64,000 nt of DNA from positions 1 through 64,000 of the forward strand of contig NZ_ANNU01000045.1 in NCBI RefSeq assembly GCF_000346615.1. Direction: 5' to 3'. The stretch is from Nafulsella turpanensis ZLM-10. GTDB taxonomy: Bacteria; Bacteroidota; Bacteroidia; Cytophagales; Cyclobacteriaceae. Made by a program: the position numbers and the translations under genes. Of the stretch, positions 18,572-29,700 are shown piece by piece (positions within the stretch are counted from its first letter, which is position 1; each line of letters begins with the position of its first letter). The notes under the pieces are model-generated. The model did no database searches, was not told the origin of the DNA, and saw only the letters and a list, made by a program, of their open reading frames with translations.

Positions 18572-19201
18572 GTGGAAATTAAAGAAAATATTGTTGATAC
18601 AGCCGAAAAACTGTTTTTGCGCTATGGTTTTAAACGAATAACCATGGACGATATAGCCAGGGAAATGGCTATTTCAAAAAAGACTATCTACCAGTACTTC
18701 AAAGACAAAAATGAAATTGTATGCTGTGTAACAGAACAACATTTAAAGCGGGAATGCCACGATATTCAAAAGCTGGAAGAAGGGGCTGAAAACGTAATTG
18801 AATACCTGGTGAAGCTGAGCAAGCAGTTACGCCAGCATATAGATGCGGTAAACCCTGGTGTGATGCAGGATTTGAAAAAGTATTTTCCCAGGGGGTGGAA
18901 AATATTTATGCATTATAAGCAGGAGGTCTTTTTGAAGTCCATGGTCAAAACATTGAAAAAGGGAATGGACGAAGGTTATTTCCGGGCAGATATTGATCCG
19001 GAAGTTTTGGGCATTATGCGGATGGAACAAATCCAGATGTCGTTTGATGAAAATCTGTTTCCACGCAAACATTTTGACTTTACAGAAGTGCAAATGCAGC
19101 TTCTCCGGCATTTTGTAGCCGGTATAATTACCGATAAAGGGCGGGAATTGCTGACAAATTATGAAAACTCTACTGAAACCAATAATGAAAAGACACTTTA
19201 A
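18572..19201 (+). CDS. TetR/AcrR-family transcriptional regulator
   Basis: A 209-residue repressor-type protein. The N-terminal helix-turn-helix is clear: TAEKLFLRYGFKRITMDDIA followed by REMAISKKTIYQYFKDKNEI. The C-terminal ligand-binding half is variable. The start is a GTG; an in-frame stop six bases upstream leaves no earlier start. Its 3' end overlaps the start of the tolC gene, so translation is coupled. By position it should sense a pump substrate and repress its own operon through the palindrome at 18504-18535. Confidence 0.94.
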   Translation: MEIKENIVDTAEKLFLRYGFKRITMDDIAREMAISKKTIYQYFKDKNEIVCCVTEQHLKRECHDIQKLEEGAENVIEYLVKLSKQLRQHIDAVNPGVMQDLKKYFPRGWKIFMHYKQEVFLKSMVKTLKKGMDEGYFRADIDPEVLGIMRMEQIQMSFDENLFPRKHFDFTEVQMQLLRHFVAGIITDKGRELLTNYENSTETNNEKTL

Positions 19202-20600
19202 ACCACTTTTAATGCTGCTGTTATTCACTGGAATAGCAGTTTCGTTAAAAGCACAGCAGGCAGCGCCAAAGGTATTTACACTGGAAGAGTGCGTCGCCTA
19301 TGCTATTGAAAATAATGTGGCGGTTAAAAATGAAGTTCTGAACGAAGGCATTGCCAGGGCTCAGATAGGGGAGACGATTGCCCAGGGACTTCCGCAAATA
19401 ACCGGCTCAGGGAACCTGACCTATAATGCAGAAATCGCTACCTCCTTTTTGCCGCTCAGGGCCTTTGACCCAACAGCACCTGAAGGAGCTTACCGGCCTG
19501 TACAGTTTGGTATTCCTTACCAGTCAAGTGCGTCGATAAATGCTACGCAGCTTATTTTCAGCGGGTCTTATTTTGTAGGACTGCGAGCTTCTAAAGTATT
19601 TAAAGAGCTGGCGGAGAAGGATGTGGTAAAAGCGAAAACAGATGTAGCGGAAGGGGTTGCACTGGCGTATTATGGAGTTTTGGTGGCACAGGAGCGGCTG
19701 GAACTGCTAAAGGCGAACCTTGGACGGCTGGAGTCTTTATACACCGAAACCAAAGCCATGAATGAGCAGGGCTTTGTCGAAGCCATTGATGTACAGCGAA
19801 TACAGGTAAACCTCAATAACCTGGAAGCGGAGCTGAATAATGTGCAGCGGGCCCTGGAAATTAATATGAATGCTCTGAAGTTTCAAATGGGTTTGCCTCT
19901 TGACCTGCCAATTGAACTGGCGCAGGACATTAAAAGCTTTGAAGAGGTGCCTCAACTTGTAGAGGAGGAAGTGGAATTTGCGGACCGAATTGAATACCAG
20001 CAGCTAAGGGTTACCAGAGAACTGGCAGGGCTTGATATTAAAAACACCCAGTCTCAATACCTTCCTACACTTTCGGCCTTTGCAAATTTAGGATGGAACG
20101 CCGGTAAGCCTGAACTTGGCCAGTTATTCGAAGCAACACCAGACTTCTACATTAAAGATGAAAATGACCAGGATGTGTTAGTGGAAGCGCACACCTGGAA
20201 CCGCTTTGCAGCAGTAGGTATCAGCCTGAATGTTCCAATTTTCGATGGGCTGCTGAAGGCGAATACCATCCGCCGGAAAAAATTAATTGCGGAGCAGGTA
20301 GACAACCAGATCCGGAACCTGGAAAGCGCCATTGAAATGGAAATAGAGCAGGCCCGAATCGTGCTCAAAAACAGTCTGCAAACCCTGGATGCCCAGCAGG
20401 AAAACCGGGCGCTGGCCGAAGAGGTGTACAGGGTTACAAAAATAAAGTACCAGGAAGGAGTTGGCAGTAACTTGGAGGTAATAGAGGCTGAAAATGCCCT
20501 TAAAACCGCTGAAACAAATTACTTTCAGGCGCTCTACGATGCTCTTGTGGCCCGTGTAGCCTATAAAAAAGCCACCGGAACTCTTTTCCCTACCAATTAA
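19185..20600 (+). CDS. TolC-family outer-membrane efflux protein
   Basis: The outer-membrane channel of the tripartite pump, 471 residues from this start. The signal peptide is MKRHFKPLLMLLLFTGIAVS, cut before the residues AQQAAP. The mature start FTLEECVAYAIENNVAVKN is the usual first outer-membrane-efflux repeat, and a second repeat begins around residue 250 (LRVTRELAGLDIKNTQSQYL). The C-terminus has ALKTAETNYFQALYDALVAR. An ATG at 19161 is also in frame; either way the gene overlaps tetR, by 17 bases with the start chosen. Export would run from the RND permease through the adaptor into this channel. Confidence 0.94.
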   Translation: MKRHFKPLLMLLLFTGIAVSLKAQQAAPKVFTLEECVAYAIENNVAVKNEVLNEGIARAQIGETIAQGLPQITGSGNLTYNAEIATSFLPLRAFDPTAPEGAYRPVQFGIPYQSSASINATQLIFSGSYFVGLRASKVFKELAEKDVVKAKTDVAEGVALAYYGVLVAQERLELLKANLGRLESLYTETKAMNEQGFVEAIDVQRIQVNLNNLEAELNNVQRALEINMNALKFQMGLPLDLPIELAQDIKSFEEVPQLVEEEVEFADRIEYQQLRVTRELAGLDIKNTQSQYLPTLSAFANLGWNAGKPELGQLFEATPDFYIKDENDQDVLVEAHTWNRFAAVGISLNVPIFDGLLKANTIRRKKLIAEQVDNQIRNLESAIEMEIEQARIVLKNSLQTLDAQQENRALAEEVYRVTKIKYQEGVGSNLEVIEAENALKTAETNYFQALYDALVARVAYKKATGTLFPTN

Positions 20601-20621
20601 AAACAGCATTAAGTAACTACC

Positions 20622-21782
20622 ATGAATAGAAGAATATCCTTATCCGTATTTGCGCTCTCATTGCTGCTCTTTTCCTGTGGCGAAAAAGACGAGCTGAGCG
20701 AAAAAAAACAGCTGCTTTCAGAGAAAAAGGAAGAACTGCAGGCCCTGAAAGCAGAAGTAAGTGAGCTGGAAGCAGAGATTGCCGTCCTTGATCCTTCCTT
20801 TAATGCACAGGTTAGAGAGGCACAACTGGTATCGACTTTACCGGTTGAGCTGGAAACCTTCCGGCATTTTGTGGAAGTGGCCGGCGATGTGCAGTCAGAA
20901 AAAAACGTGCTGCTGGGAGCCGAAATGATGGGAACTGTGGAAGATATTGCAGCTGAAGAAGGACAGCAGGTTCGCAAAGGCGAGCTGTTAGTAAGAATCA
21001 ATGCAGATATCATCCGCAATAATATAAGCGAAGTGCAGACTCAGTTAGATTTGGCAACAGCAGTTTTCGAACGTCAGAAAAACCTGTGGGACCAGAAAAT
21101 CGGCACTGAAGTACAGTTCCTGAAGGCGAAGGCAGATATGGAAGCTCTGCAAAATCGCCTGAATTCGCTGAAGGCTCAGCTGGCCCAGGCGCAGCAGGTG
21201 GCCCCTTTCAGTGGTACAATAGAGGAGGTAATGGTGCGCGAAGGCGAAACGGTTAGCCCGGGCACCCCACTGGTTCGGCTGGTGAGCCTCGAAGACATGT
21301 ATATTAGAGCCGATGTATCGGAAGCCTATATCGGGCAGTTCAGCGAAGGCGACAACGTAGAGATTTACTTTCCATCCTTAGACAAAAACTACCAGACTTC
21401 GATTACAGCAGTGGGTCAGGTCATCAACCCGGATAACCGCACCTTTACGATTGAAGCCCGCCTGCCGGAAGATAAAAAACTGCTTAAGCCTAATTTACTG
21501 GCTGTGCTGAAAGTAAAGGACTTTGAGCAGGAAGGTGGTATTGTTATTCCAACACACCTTATTCAGCGCGATAGAAAAGGAGAATATGTGTATGTAGTCG
21601 CCGAAAAAGACGGGGTGCCGGTGGTAGAAAAGAAGCATATCGAAACAGGCATGAGCTACAATAATGAAACCCTGGTTCGCAGCGGCCTTGAAGCAACAGA
21701 TGTATTGGTTAATGAGGGTTTCCGGGAAGTAAGTGAAGGAGTAAATGTAAAGGTGGTGAATAAAACTGTAGCCGCTAATTAA
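20622..21782 (+). CDS. RND efflux periplasmic adaptor (HlyD/MFP family) lipoprotein
   Basis: The membrane-fusion subunit, 386 residues. A lipoprotein signal with lipobox LLFSC places the lipidated Cys at ~19. A coiled-coil stretch (~25-60) precedes the barrel-sandwich/lipoyl half (LGAEMMGTVEDIAAEEGQQV). The alpha-hairpin covers ~125-190 and the second lipoyl half follows (APFSGTIEEVMVREGETVSP). The beta-barrel and membrane-proximal domains follow. It links the TolC-like channel and the RND permease on either side, with 21- and 24-base gaps, so it belongs to the same operon. Confidence 0.95.
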   Translation: MNRRISLSVFALSLLLFSCGEKDELSEKKQLLSEKKEELQALKAEVSELEAEIAVLDPSFNAQVREAQLVSTLPVELETFRHFVEVAGDVQSEKNVLLGAEMMGTVEDIAAEEGQQVRKGELLVRINADIIRNNISEVQTQLDLATAVFERQKNLWDQKIGTEVQFLKAKADMEALQNRLNSLKAQLAQAQQVAPFSGTIEEVMVREGETVSPGTPLVRLVSLEDMYIRADVSEAYIGQFSEGDNVEIYFPSLDKNYQTSITAVGQVINPDNRTFTIEARLPEDKKLLKPNLLAVLKVKDFEQEGGIVIPTHLIQRDRKGEYVYVVAEKDGVPVVEKKHIETGMSYNNETLVRSGLEATDVLVNEGFREVSEGVNVKVVNKTVAAN

Positions 21783-21806
21783 AGACCAAAGTAGAAGCCA
21801 AGCTAA

Positions 21807-24800
21807 ATGGAGCAAGAAGAGATAAATAAAAAGCGCGAGTTCGGTCTCAGCTCTGGTGCAGTAAACAATCGTACCAGCATCATTATCCTGACCGTTTTAA
21901 TTGCCATAATGGGTGTAATGGCATACAATATTATGCCAAAGGAAAGTTTTCCGGAAATTGTACTGCCTACCACTTATATCAATACCATTTACCCGGGTAA
22001 CTCTCCGGAAGATATCGAGAACCTTATAACTCGGCCAATTGAAAAGGAGCTTAAATCGCTGGAAGGTATAAAGGAGATTACATCTACCAGTATCGAGAAC
22101 TTTTCGGTCATTACAGTGGAGTTTAACCCAGATGTTGAGGTAAGTAAGGCCCTGCAGGATACCAAGGATGCCGTAGACAGGGCTAAACCAGAGTTGCCCG
22201 ATGACCTGGATACTGAACCGGAAGTAAGGGACGTAAACCTTTCAAACTTCCCTATCATGTACATCAATGTTTCCGGCGATTATGGCATCGATGAGCTGAA
22301 AAGCTATGCCGAATACCTGGAAGATGAGATTGAGAAGCTGCCTGAAATCAGCAGTGTGGACATTCGGGGAGCCCTTGAACGGGAAATTAGGATCGATGCC
22401 AATCCTTACCGGCTCGAAGCCAACAACGTTACCTTCAATGATATTGCCAATGCCATTTCCGCCGAAAACCTTAGTATGTCGGGAGGTAATCTGCTCATGG
22501 GCGATTTCCGCCGATCGGTAAGTATTAGAGGTGAGTTTGAGAAAGTAAGTGAGCTGGAAGATATCGTGGTAAAGAATGAAGGGGGCGATATTGTTTACCT
22601 GCGCGATGTGGCGACTGTAACCGATACCTATGCCGAACGGGAATCTTATGCCCGTGAAAGCGGAGACCCTGTTGTAACCGTAGATGTGGTAAAGCGTAGT
22701 GGAGAAAACCTGCTGGAGGCAGCTGACCAGATAAAAGAAATAATAGCCGACGCAAAGCGCAACCGTTTTCCTGAAGACCTGCGTGTCACAATCAATAACG
22801 ATCAGTCGAAGGAAACCCGCAGCCAGGTCGAAAACCTTGAGAACAGTATCATCTTTGGGGTACTCCTGGTGGTGTTGGTACTGATGTTCTTTATGGGCCT
22901 CAGAAATGCCCTTTTCGTAGGAATAGCCATTCCTATGTCCATGTTCCTTGCCTTTATCATACTAAACCTGGCAGGAGTTACGCTTAATATGATGGTGCTT
23001 TTTGGCCTGATACTGGCGCTGGGTATGCTGGTAGATAATGGTATAGTGGTAGTAGAAAATATTTACCGCTTGAAGCAGGAGGGGTACAGTAACTTCCGTG
23101 CCTCTAAAGAGGGGGTAGGAGAAGTGGCCTGGCCTATTATTACCTCCACCCTTACAACCCTGGCTGCCTTTTTACCTCTTGCATTTTGGGGAGGGGTAAT
23201 TGGCGAGTTCATGAAATTTCTGCCCATTACGCTCATCATTGTTTTAACCTCCTCTCTTTTTGTAGCGCTTGTCATTAACCCTGTGCTTACCGCTATGCTG
23301 ATGAAGCTGCCGGAAGATGAGGCACGTAAAAAGCGGAAGTCCCTGATTTGGGCAGGTGCTTTTGGCGTAGTCGCCCTTGTATTTTACCTGTTCGGAAGTG
23401 TGGCTGTCGGAAATCTTTTGATGTTGCTGGCTATTCTTATCCCTGTAAACCTTTATTTTCTGGACCCTGCAACGGAGTGGTTCCAGAACCGCTTCCTGGT
23501 TATCCTCGAGAATGGCTACAGCCGTATGGTAAGCTTTGCCCTGACAGGCTGGAGTCCATACCTCTTTTTTGCAGGCACCATCTTATTGCTGTTCGCCTCC
23601 ATAGGCATATACTTTGCAAGGCAGCCTAAGGTAGATTTCTTTCCTGTAAATGAACCTAACTATGTAAACGTTTTTATAGAGGAACCAATAGGAACGGACA
23701 TTGAAGCTACTAATGAGTTTACCAAAGACCTGGAACAAAAAATTATGAGGTTAATGGAGCCTTATGGTTATATGGTGGAATCGGTGGTTGCACAGGTAGG
23801 TGCAGGTACCAGCGACCCGGGAGCAGGTCCGCAGGGAGGGGTAACGCCACACAAAGCAAGAATCACCGTTTCTTTCGAAGATTACCAAAACAGGCGCGGG
23901 CAGTCCACAGCTGAGCTGATGGAAATGATCCGTGACGAAGTAAGTGGATATCCCGGAGCGGTCATTACGGTAGAAAAAAACCGCAACGGTCCGCCTGTTG
24001 GTAAACCTATTGCCCTGGAGGTAAGTGGCGAAAATTACGAAAAGCTCATTGCTTTAGCCGATCGGGTCATCGAAACCATCGAGAACAGTAGCATTACAGG
24101 CTATGAAGAGCTGAATACCGACCTTGAAATTGGTAAACCCGAGTTAATGGTACACATCGACCGAGAAAAAGCCCGTCGTTTTGGCCTTAGCACCTCTACC
24201 ATTGCACAGGTGTTGCGGACTGCTTTATTTGGACGGGAAGTGAGCACCTTTAAGGAGGGTGAAGATGAATACCCTATTCAGTTACGGCTGGCCGATCGGT
24301 TCCGCTATGATTTGGAAGCACTCATGAACGAGAAAATCATTTTCCGGACTAGCCAGGGGCAGCGGCGCGAAATCCCCATATCTGCAGTAGCCGATATCGA
24401 ATATGCCTCCACCTATGGTTCCATCCGGAGAAAAGATCTGGACAGGGTCATTAGTGTCTACTCCAACGTAAATGAAGGAGCCAATGCCAATGAAATTGTC
24501 GAAGACATTCGGGTACTAATAGCCGATATGGATATACCGGAGGGTTATGAAGTGAAAATTGGTGGAGAGCAGGAAGAACAGGCTAAATCGATGGCTTTTC
24601 TGGGGCGTGCACTTATGATAGCGGTATTCGCCATCTTCCTGATTATCGTAGCCCAGTTTAACTCCATTGTTACTCCGTTCATTATTATGTGCTCTGTACT
24701 ATTTAGTACCATCGGGGTTTTCCTGGGGCTGGTCATCTTTAATATGAATTTTGTGGTAATTATGACCGGCATCGGAATTATTTCACTTGCCGGAGTGGTT

Positions 24801-25202
24801 GTAAATAATGCGATTGTACTGATAGATTATACGAATCTGGTAAGAGCCAGAAGGCGATTAGAGTTAGGGCTCCAGGAGGATGAAAGACTGCCTTACGAAG
24901 AAATTTTGAACAGTATTATTGAAGGAGGAAAAACCCGCTTACGCCCGGTGCTGCTGACGGCCATTACCACTGTACTGGGATTAATTCCTTTGGCTATCGG
25001 GCTGAACGTAAATTTTGCTACCCTTCTGTCGGATTTTGATCCGCAATATTATGTAGGAGGAGATAATGCAATTTTCTGGGGGCCGATGGCCTGGACAGTT
25101 ATTTTTGGTCTGGTTTTTGCTACTTTCTTGACATTGGTGATTGTTCCGGTAATGTATTTGCTGACTGATAAGCTCAAATACAGAATTGGTAAAATTGTTT
25201 AG
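21807..25202 (+). CDS. RND efflux permease (AcrB/HAE1-like)
   Basis: Proton-driven inner-membrane pump subunit, 1131 residues. The first membrane helix is at ~25-42, followed by a porter segment with YPGNSPEDIENLITRPIEKE. The helix-4 proton-relay region reads LGMLVDNGIVVVENIYRLK. A second porter half and a second membrane block (GIISLAGVVVNNAIVLIDYT) follow. About 60 extra residues after ~495, with two added hydrophobic stretches, lengthen it compared with the ~1040-residue AcrB type. Substrates cannot be read from sequence; the TetR context suggests toxic compounds or lipids. Last gene of the operon, followed by a terminator. Confidence 0.96.
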   Translation: MEQEEINKKREFGLSSGAVNNRTSIIILTVLIAIMGVMAYNIMPKESFPEIVLPTTYINTIYPGNSPEDIENLITRPIEKELKSLEGIKEITSTSIENFSVITVEFNPDVEVSKALQDTKDAVDRAKPELPDDLDTEPEVRDVNLSNFPIMYINVSGDYGIDELKSYAEYLEDEIEKLPEISSVDIRGALEREIRIDANPYRLEANNVTFNDIANAISAENLSMSGGNLLMGDFRRSVSIRGEFEKVSELEDIVVKNEGGDIVYLRDVATVTDTYAERESYARESGDPVVTVDVVKRSGENLLEAADQIKEIIADAKRNRFPEDLRVTINNDQSKETRSQVENLENSIIFGVLLVVLVLMFFMGLRNALFVGIAIPMSMFLAFIILNLAGVTLNMMVLFGLILALGMLVDNGIVVVENIYRLKQEGYSNFRASKEGVGEVAWPIITSTLTTLAAFLPLAFWGGVIGEFMKFLPITLIIVLTSSLFVALVINPVLTAMLMKLPEDEARKKRKSLIWAGAFGVVALVFYLFGSVAVGNLLMLLAILIPVNLYFLDPATEWFQNRFLVILENGYSRMVSFALTGWSPYLFFAGTILLLFASIGIYFARQPKVDFFPVNEPNYVNVFIEEPIGTDIEATNEFTKDLEQKIMRLMEPYGYMVESVVAQVGAGTSDPGAGPQGGVTPHKARITVSFEDYQNRRGQSTAELMEMIRDEVSGYPGAVITVEKNRNGPPVGKPIALEVSGENYEKLIALADRVIETIENSSITGYEELNTDLEIGKPELMVHIDREKARRFGLSTSTIAQVLRTALFGREVSTFKEGEDEYPIQLRLADRFRYDLEALMNEKIIFRTSQGQRREIPISAVADIEYASTYGSIRRKDLDRVISVYSNVNEGANANEIVEDIRVLIADMDIPEGYEVKIGGEQEEQAKSMAFLGRALMIAVFAIFLIIVAQFNSIVTPFIIMCSVLFSTIGVFLGLVIFNMNFVVIMTGIGIISLAGVVVNNAIVLIDYTNLVRARRRLELGLQEDERLPYEEILNSIIEGGKTRLRPVLLTAITTVLGLIPLAIGLNVNFATLLSDFDPQYYVGGDNAIFWGPMAWTVIFGLVFATFLTLVIVPVMYLLTDKLKYRIGKIV

Positions 25203-25220
25203 TTTAGTTTTGGTTAGAAG

Positions 25221-25253
25221 AAAGCTCCTGCTCCAAATGGCAGGAGCTTTTTA
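25221..25253 (+). terminator. Rho-independent terminator of the RND operon
   Basis: Stem AAAGCTCCTGC / GCAGGAGCTTT with an 8-base loop and T-rich tail, 18 bases after the permease stop codon. Confidence 0.85.
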
Positions 25254-25272
25254 CATAAAAAAATAAAGGTTG

Positions 25273-26556
25273 ATGAATAAAATATTCTTTCTGGGAATAG
25301 TGGCGTTGGTAATTTTCTTGTTAGACCTTTATGTTTTCCAGGCAGTACGTGTGCTGCTCGATGAAAGCGCTCCTTCGTTACGTAAGGGAATCTATACTTT
25401 ATATTGGGTACTGGCTGGCCTGAGCCTGCTGCTTTTCTTTCTGTACAACCTGACGGATTTAAAAGAAAACAGCCAGTTCTTCAGGCAGTTTGCCCTCGTG
25501 TGGTTGTTTGCCCATGTGGTATCAAAAATGTTTGGCAGCTTATTTTTGCTAATGGATGATGGCTGGCGATTATTGCATTGGACAGGCATAAAAATGGGTA
25601 TAGCAGATGGGGCTACCATCCATGTACCTGAAACCACAGGGGTAGCAGCGAAACCGGATGCAGATATCATTACCCGCTCGGAGTTCCTTGCTAAAACCGC
25701 CCTGGTGGCTACCGCTGTTCCGGTCATTACAATGGGAGTGGGTATATTAACAGGAGCACACGATTACCGCGTTCACAGGCATACGCTGAGGCTACCAAAT
25801 TTGCCAAAGAACTTCGATGGGCTCAGAATAGGGCAGTTGTCAGACATCCATAGTGGGAGCTTCTTTAATAAAACAGCGGTTAAAGGGGGGGTGGAAATGC
25901 TCCTTCGCGAAAAGCCCGACCTGGTATTCTTTACCGGCGATTTGGTGAATAATGAAACCAAAGAAGTAAAAGATTATATTGACATATTTGAAAAGGTAAA
26001 GGCTCCGCTGGGGGTGTATTCCACTTTAGGAAATCACGATTATGGCGATTATAACGACTGGGCCTCTGCCGCAGCAAAGCGCCAGAACCTGATCGATATG
26101 TTTGCAGCGCATAAAGCCCTGGGCTGGAACCTGATGATGAATGAAAATAAGATTCTTACAGAAGGAGGCGATTCGATTGCTATTCTGGGGGTGGAGAATT
26201 ATGGGAAAGGACGTTTTCCAAAATACGGGAAGTTGGCCGAGGCTAATAAAGGAACTGAAGATGCTTCGGTAAAATTACTGCTCTCACATGATCCCAGTCA
26301 CTGGAGCATGGAAGTTCTTCCCCAATATAAAGATATTGACCTTATGTTTGCAGGTCATACGCATGGTATGCAGTTTGGCATAGAATTTGGTAATTTTAAA
26401 TGGAGTCCTGCACAGTATCTTTACCCGCAATGGGCGGGAATGTATGAGCAGGATAAGCAGTACCTGTATGTGAATCGCGGGTTTGGCTATTTAGGTTATC
26501 CTGGTCGCATTGGTATACTTCCGGAGATAACCATTATTGAGCTAAAGACTGCCTGA
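25273..26556 (+). CDS. Membrane-anchored metallophosphoesterase (calcineurin-like)
   Basis: The N-terminal ~160 residues contain several hydrophobic helices (e.g. IFFLGIVALVIFLLDLYVF), so the enzyme is an integral membrane protein. The C-terminal phosphoesterase domain carries the full dinuclear-metal set: QLSDIHSGS, FTGDLVNNE, LGNHDYGDY, LLSHDPSHW and AGHTHGMQFG. The layout resembles the YkuE/YkoQ group of membrane phosphodiesterases, some of which act on lipid-linked substrates; the substrate here is unknown. ATG at 25273 is used; a TTG one codon earlier is in frame. It is framed by terminators on both sides and so is probably its own unit. Confidence 0.92.
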   Translation: MNKIFFLGIVALVIFLLDLYVFQAVRVLLDESAPSLRKGIYTLYWVLAGLSLLLFFLYNLTDLKENSQFFRQFALVWLFAHVVSKMFGSLFLLMDDGWRLLHWTGIKMGIADGATIHVPETTGVAAKPDADIITRSEFLAKTALVATAVPVITMGVGILTGAHDYRVHRHTLRLPNLPKNFDGLRIGQLSDIHSGSFFNKTAVKGGVEMLLREKPDLVFFTGDLVNNETKEVKDYIDIFEKVKAPLGVYSTLGNHDYGDYNDWASAAAKRQNLIDMFAAHKALGWNLMMNENKILTEGGDSIAILGVENYGKGRFPKYGKLAEANKGTEDASVKLLLSHDPSHWSMEVLPQYKDIDLMFAGHTHGMQFGIEFGNFKWSPAQYLYPQWAGMYEQDKQYLYVNRGFGYLGYPGRIGILPEITIIELKTA

Positions 26557-26594
26557 TAAAATTAAAATATTTCGTTCGCTAACGCATCCTTACC

Positions 26595-26627
26595 GCCGGT
26601 CTGCCCTCTGCAGACCGGCTTTTTTTG
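26595..26627 (+). terminator. Rho-independent terminator of the metallophosphoesterase gene
   Basis: A 10-bp perfect GC-rich stem (GCCGGTCTGC / GCAGACCGGC), 5-base loop and seven T, 38 bases after the stop codon. Confidence 0.9.
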
Positions 26628-26712
26628 TTTAAACAGCAGCTAAATTTAACTTTCTCCAACAGATACTTTATTTTAGCTGTTTACAACAACAACCTAAAAC
26701 TATTTTTTTCTT

Positions 26713-29700
26713 ATGAAGAGACTATTTACCGCCTTTATCCTTTTATGCCTGTTGCCGGGAAGCCTCCTGGCACAGATACTAACGGCGGCTCCGGCAGAAT
26801 TTACGCTGGACGACGAAGTAACCATTGTGTATAATGCCTCCCTGGGGAATAAAGCCCTGGAAGATTACCAGGGCGATGTATATCTCCATACCGGGGTTAT
26901 TACAGACAAAAGCGCTGGTACTACAGACTGGAAGTACGTACAGGGGGAGTGGGGTAAGCGAGAGCCCCGCCTCAAGATGAAGGAACTGGCTAACAACCAG
27001 TACCAGTTTACTTTTGTGCCGCGTGAGTTCTATGGAATTCCTGAAAATGAAAGCGCTCAGCAGCTGGCCTTCGTTTTTCGTAATGCCGATGGTTCCATTG
27101 CAGGAAAGGATGCAGAGGGCAACGACCTGTTCCTGGATGTAAGCCAGAGAGTGGAGGAGGAAATTGTGCTGGTAGATAAAAATTACCTGTCGCATGCCAT
27201 GGAAAATAATACCCTGAAGGTTAAAACCGACCAGGGCGACATCCTCATTACAGCTTACGACAAGGGTATTACAAAAGTAAGCTTATTGACTGCTGAGCAT
27301 CAGCCATCGGAAGACAGCTATAGTGTAATTATGGAGCCTAAAGAGATGCCTGTTCAGCTGGTCGAAAAAGAAAATTACCTCCTCTACGATGCCCCTTATC
27401 TCGATGTATTTGTGCAAAAGGCTCCCTTCCAGTTAAAGTTCTTGGCCGATGGCGATACTCTTGTTGCGGAAGAAGCCGGCTTCTATGAGCAGAAAGAAGT
27501 TATTGGCGCCCGCTTTGATTTAAAACCCAGGGAGGCACTATATGGAACAGGTTCCAGGGCTCTTCCTTTCGACCGGCGGGGGCATGAACTTAAAATTTAT
27601 AACGAAGCCCATTATGGTTATACGAAAGGGGCTCCGGTGCTAAATGTAGCGGTACCCTTTGTGGTATCTTCTGGTGGTTATGGCATCCTGTTCGACAACC
27701 ACTATGCCGGGAACCTGGATGCAGGAGCTACGGAAAAGGATGTACTTGATTTTCGTTTCCGCGGTGGCGCTGCCAGTTATTATGTGCTGGCTGAAGATTC
27801 CTATGCTGAATTGCTTGATAGCTATACTAATTTAACCGGAAAGCAGCCTCTACCTCCCTTGTGGTCGCTTGGCTTTATCCAGTCAAAGTATGGTTATAAA
27901 GATGAAAAAGAAGCACGCGAAATTGTTGACAAATTAATTGCAGATGATTTCCCCATTGATGCCCTGGTGCTCGACCTTTACTGGTTTGGAGTGGAAGGAG
28001 ATATGGGACGCCTTGACTGGGACAGAACCAAATGGACAGAGCCGGAAGAGATGATGGAAGATCTGGAAGAATTAGGCGTTAAGACCATTGTTATTGCCGA
28101 ACCTTATTTTACCAAAGAGTCCGGCAATTTTGAGGAGCTGGCCGAAAAAGGATTGCTGGTCACCAACGAAGCCGGAGAACCTTATGTGATCGAGGATTTT
28201 TGGGCCGGATCTGCCGGTCTGATAGATTTTACCAAACCCGAAGCGCGGGAATGGATGTGGGAATTTTATAAAGACCGCATTGAAGAAGGAGTATCAGGCT
28301 GGTGGAGCGATTTAGGAGAACCTGAAAATCATCCTGCCGGTATGCGCCATGCATTAGGGGAGCCATTCGAAGTACACAACATTTTTTCTATGTTGTGGGC
28401 AGAGTTTATTTACGAGAACTACCGCCGCGATTTCCCTGATCAGCGGGTATTCAACCTTATCCGTTCAGGCTATGCAGGTATGCAGCGTTATGCCACCTTC
28501 CCCTGGTCGGGCGATATTCAGCGAAGCTGGAGCGGCCTGCAAACTCAAATCCCAATTATGCTGGGCATGAGTATGAGCGGGATCGCCTATATGCACTCCG
28601 ACCTTGGAGGTTTTACGGGTGGAGGATTGCAGCCGGAGTTATATGCCCGCTGGCTGCAGTTCGGAGCGTTTGTGCCCATTATGAGAGCCCACGGTGCAGG
28701 CGGTATACCACCGGAGCCTGTTTTTTATGAAGACCCTTATAAAAGCATTGTACGCGACTACATTCAACTGCGTTACAGTATGATGCCTTACATCTATACC
28801 ATGGCATGGAAGTTTACCGAAGAAGGTCTGCCACTGGCTAAGCCTATGAACTTCTACGATCCTGAAGATCCGGTCCTGGTCAACATCAATGATCAGTATT
28901 ACTGGGGAGAAGAAATGCTGGTGGCTCCTATTATTAACCTTGGTCAGCGGGAGCGGGCAGTGGTATTTCCCGATGGGAACTGGATTGATTTCTGGACCAA
29001 TGAAGTGTATCGCGGAAATACTTCTGTAAATGTAGAAGCTCCTCTGGAAAGACTGCCTTTATTTGCAAGGGCAGGCAGCTTTATCCCAATGGCACCCCCT
29101 ATGCAGAACACAACAGAGTTTCTAACAGATACCCTGCTGGTAAGGTATTTCCCACACGAAAGCAATCCTGTTTCTGATTATACCATGTATATCGACGATG
29201 GAGAAACCCCGGATCCGGAAGAATTTCAATTGCTTCACTTTAAAGGTAATCTCCAAGAAGGAAAAACGGTGGTTACTTTTACCAAAGAAGGAGATGATTA
29301 TGAAGGTGCTCCTGAGGAACGTTTCATTCAGCTTCAGGTGATGCGGGTAGAAAATGCTCCTGCCAGTTTAAGCATTAATGGTGAAGCCGTTCGGATGCTT
29401 TCTTCACTGGAAGCTGTCAATACAGAAGCGGGTGCTTATTTTGATGCTGACAATAATGTACTTTATGTAAGCTTCGTGTGGGAGGAAGAACCAGTGCAGT
29501 TAGAAATTGAGCAGCTGGTATTAAAAGGCGATGAAGCAGCAGAAACGGGACAAGAACAAGGCTTTAACCTTCATGTTCCATTCAGGAATCCGGCAGCCGG
29601 ACCAACAGGTATCACCTTAGGCTACGATATTTTCAAGCCGGGCTCTTACACTCTTGAGGTGGCTGATGCGGCTGGCAGAATAGTCTTTATTAAGTCTCTT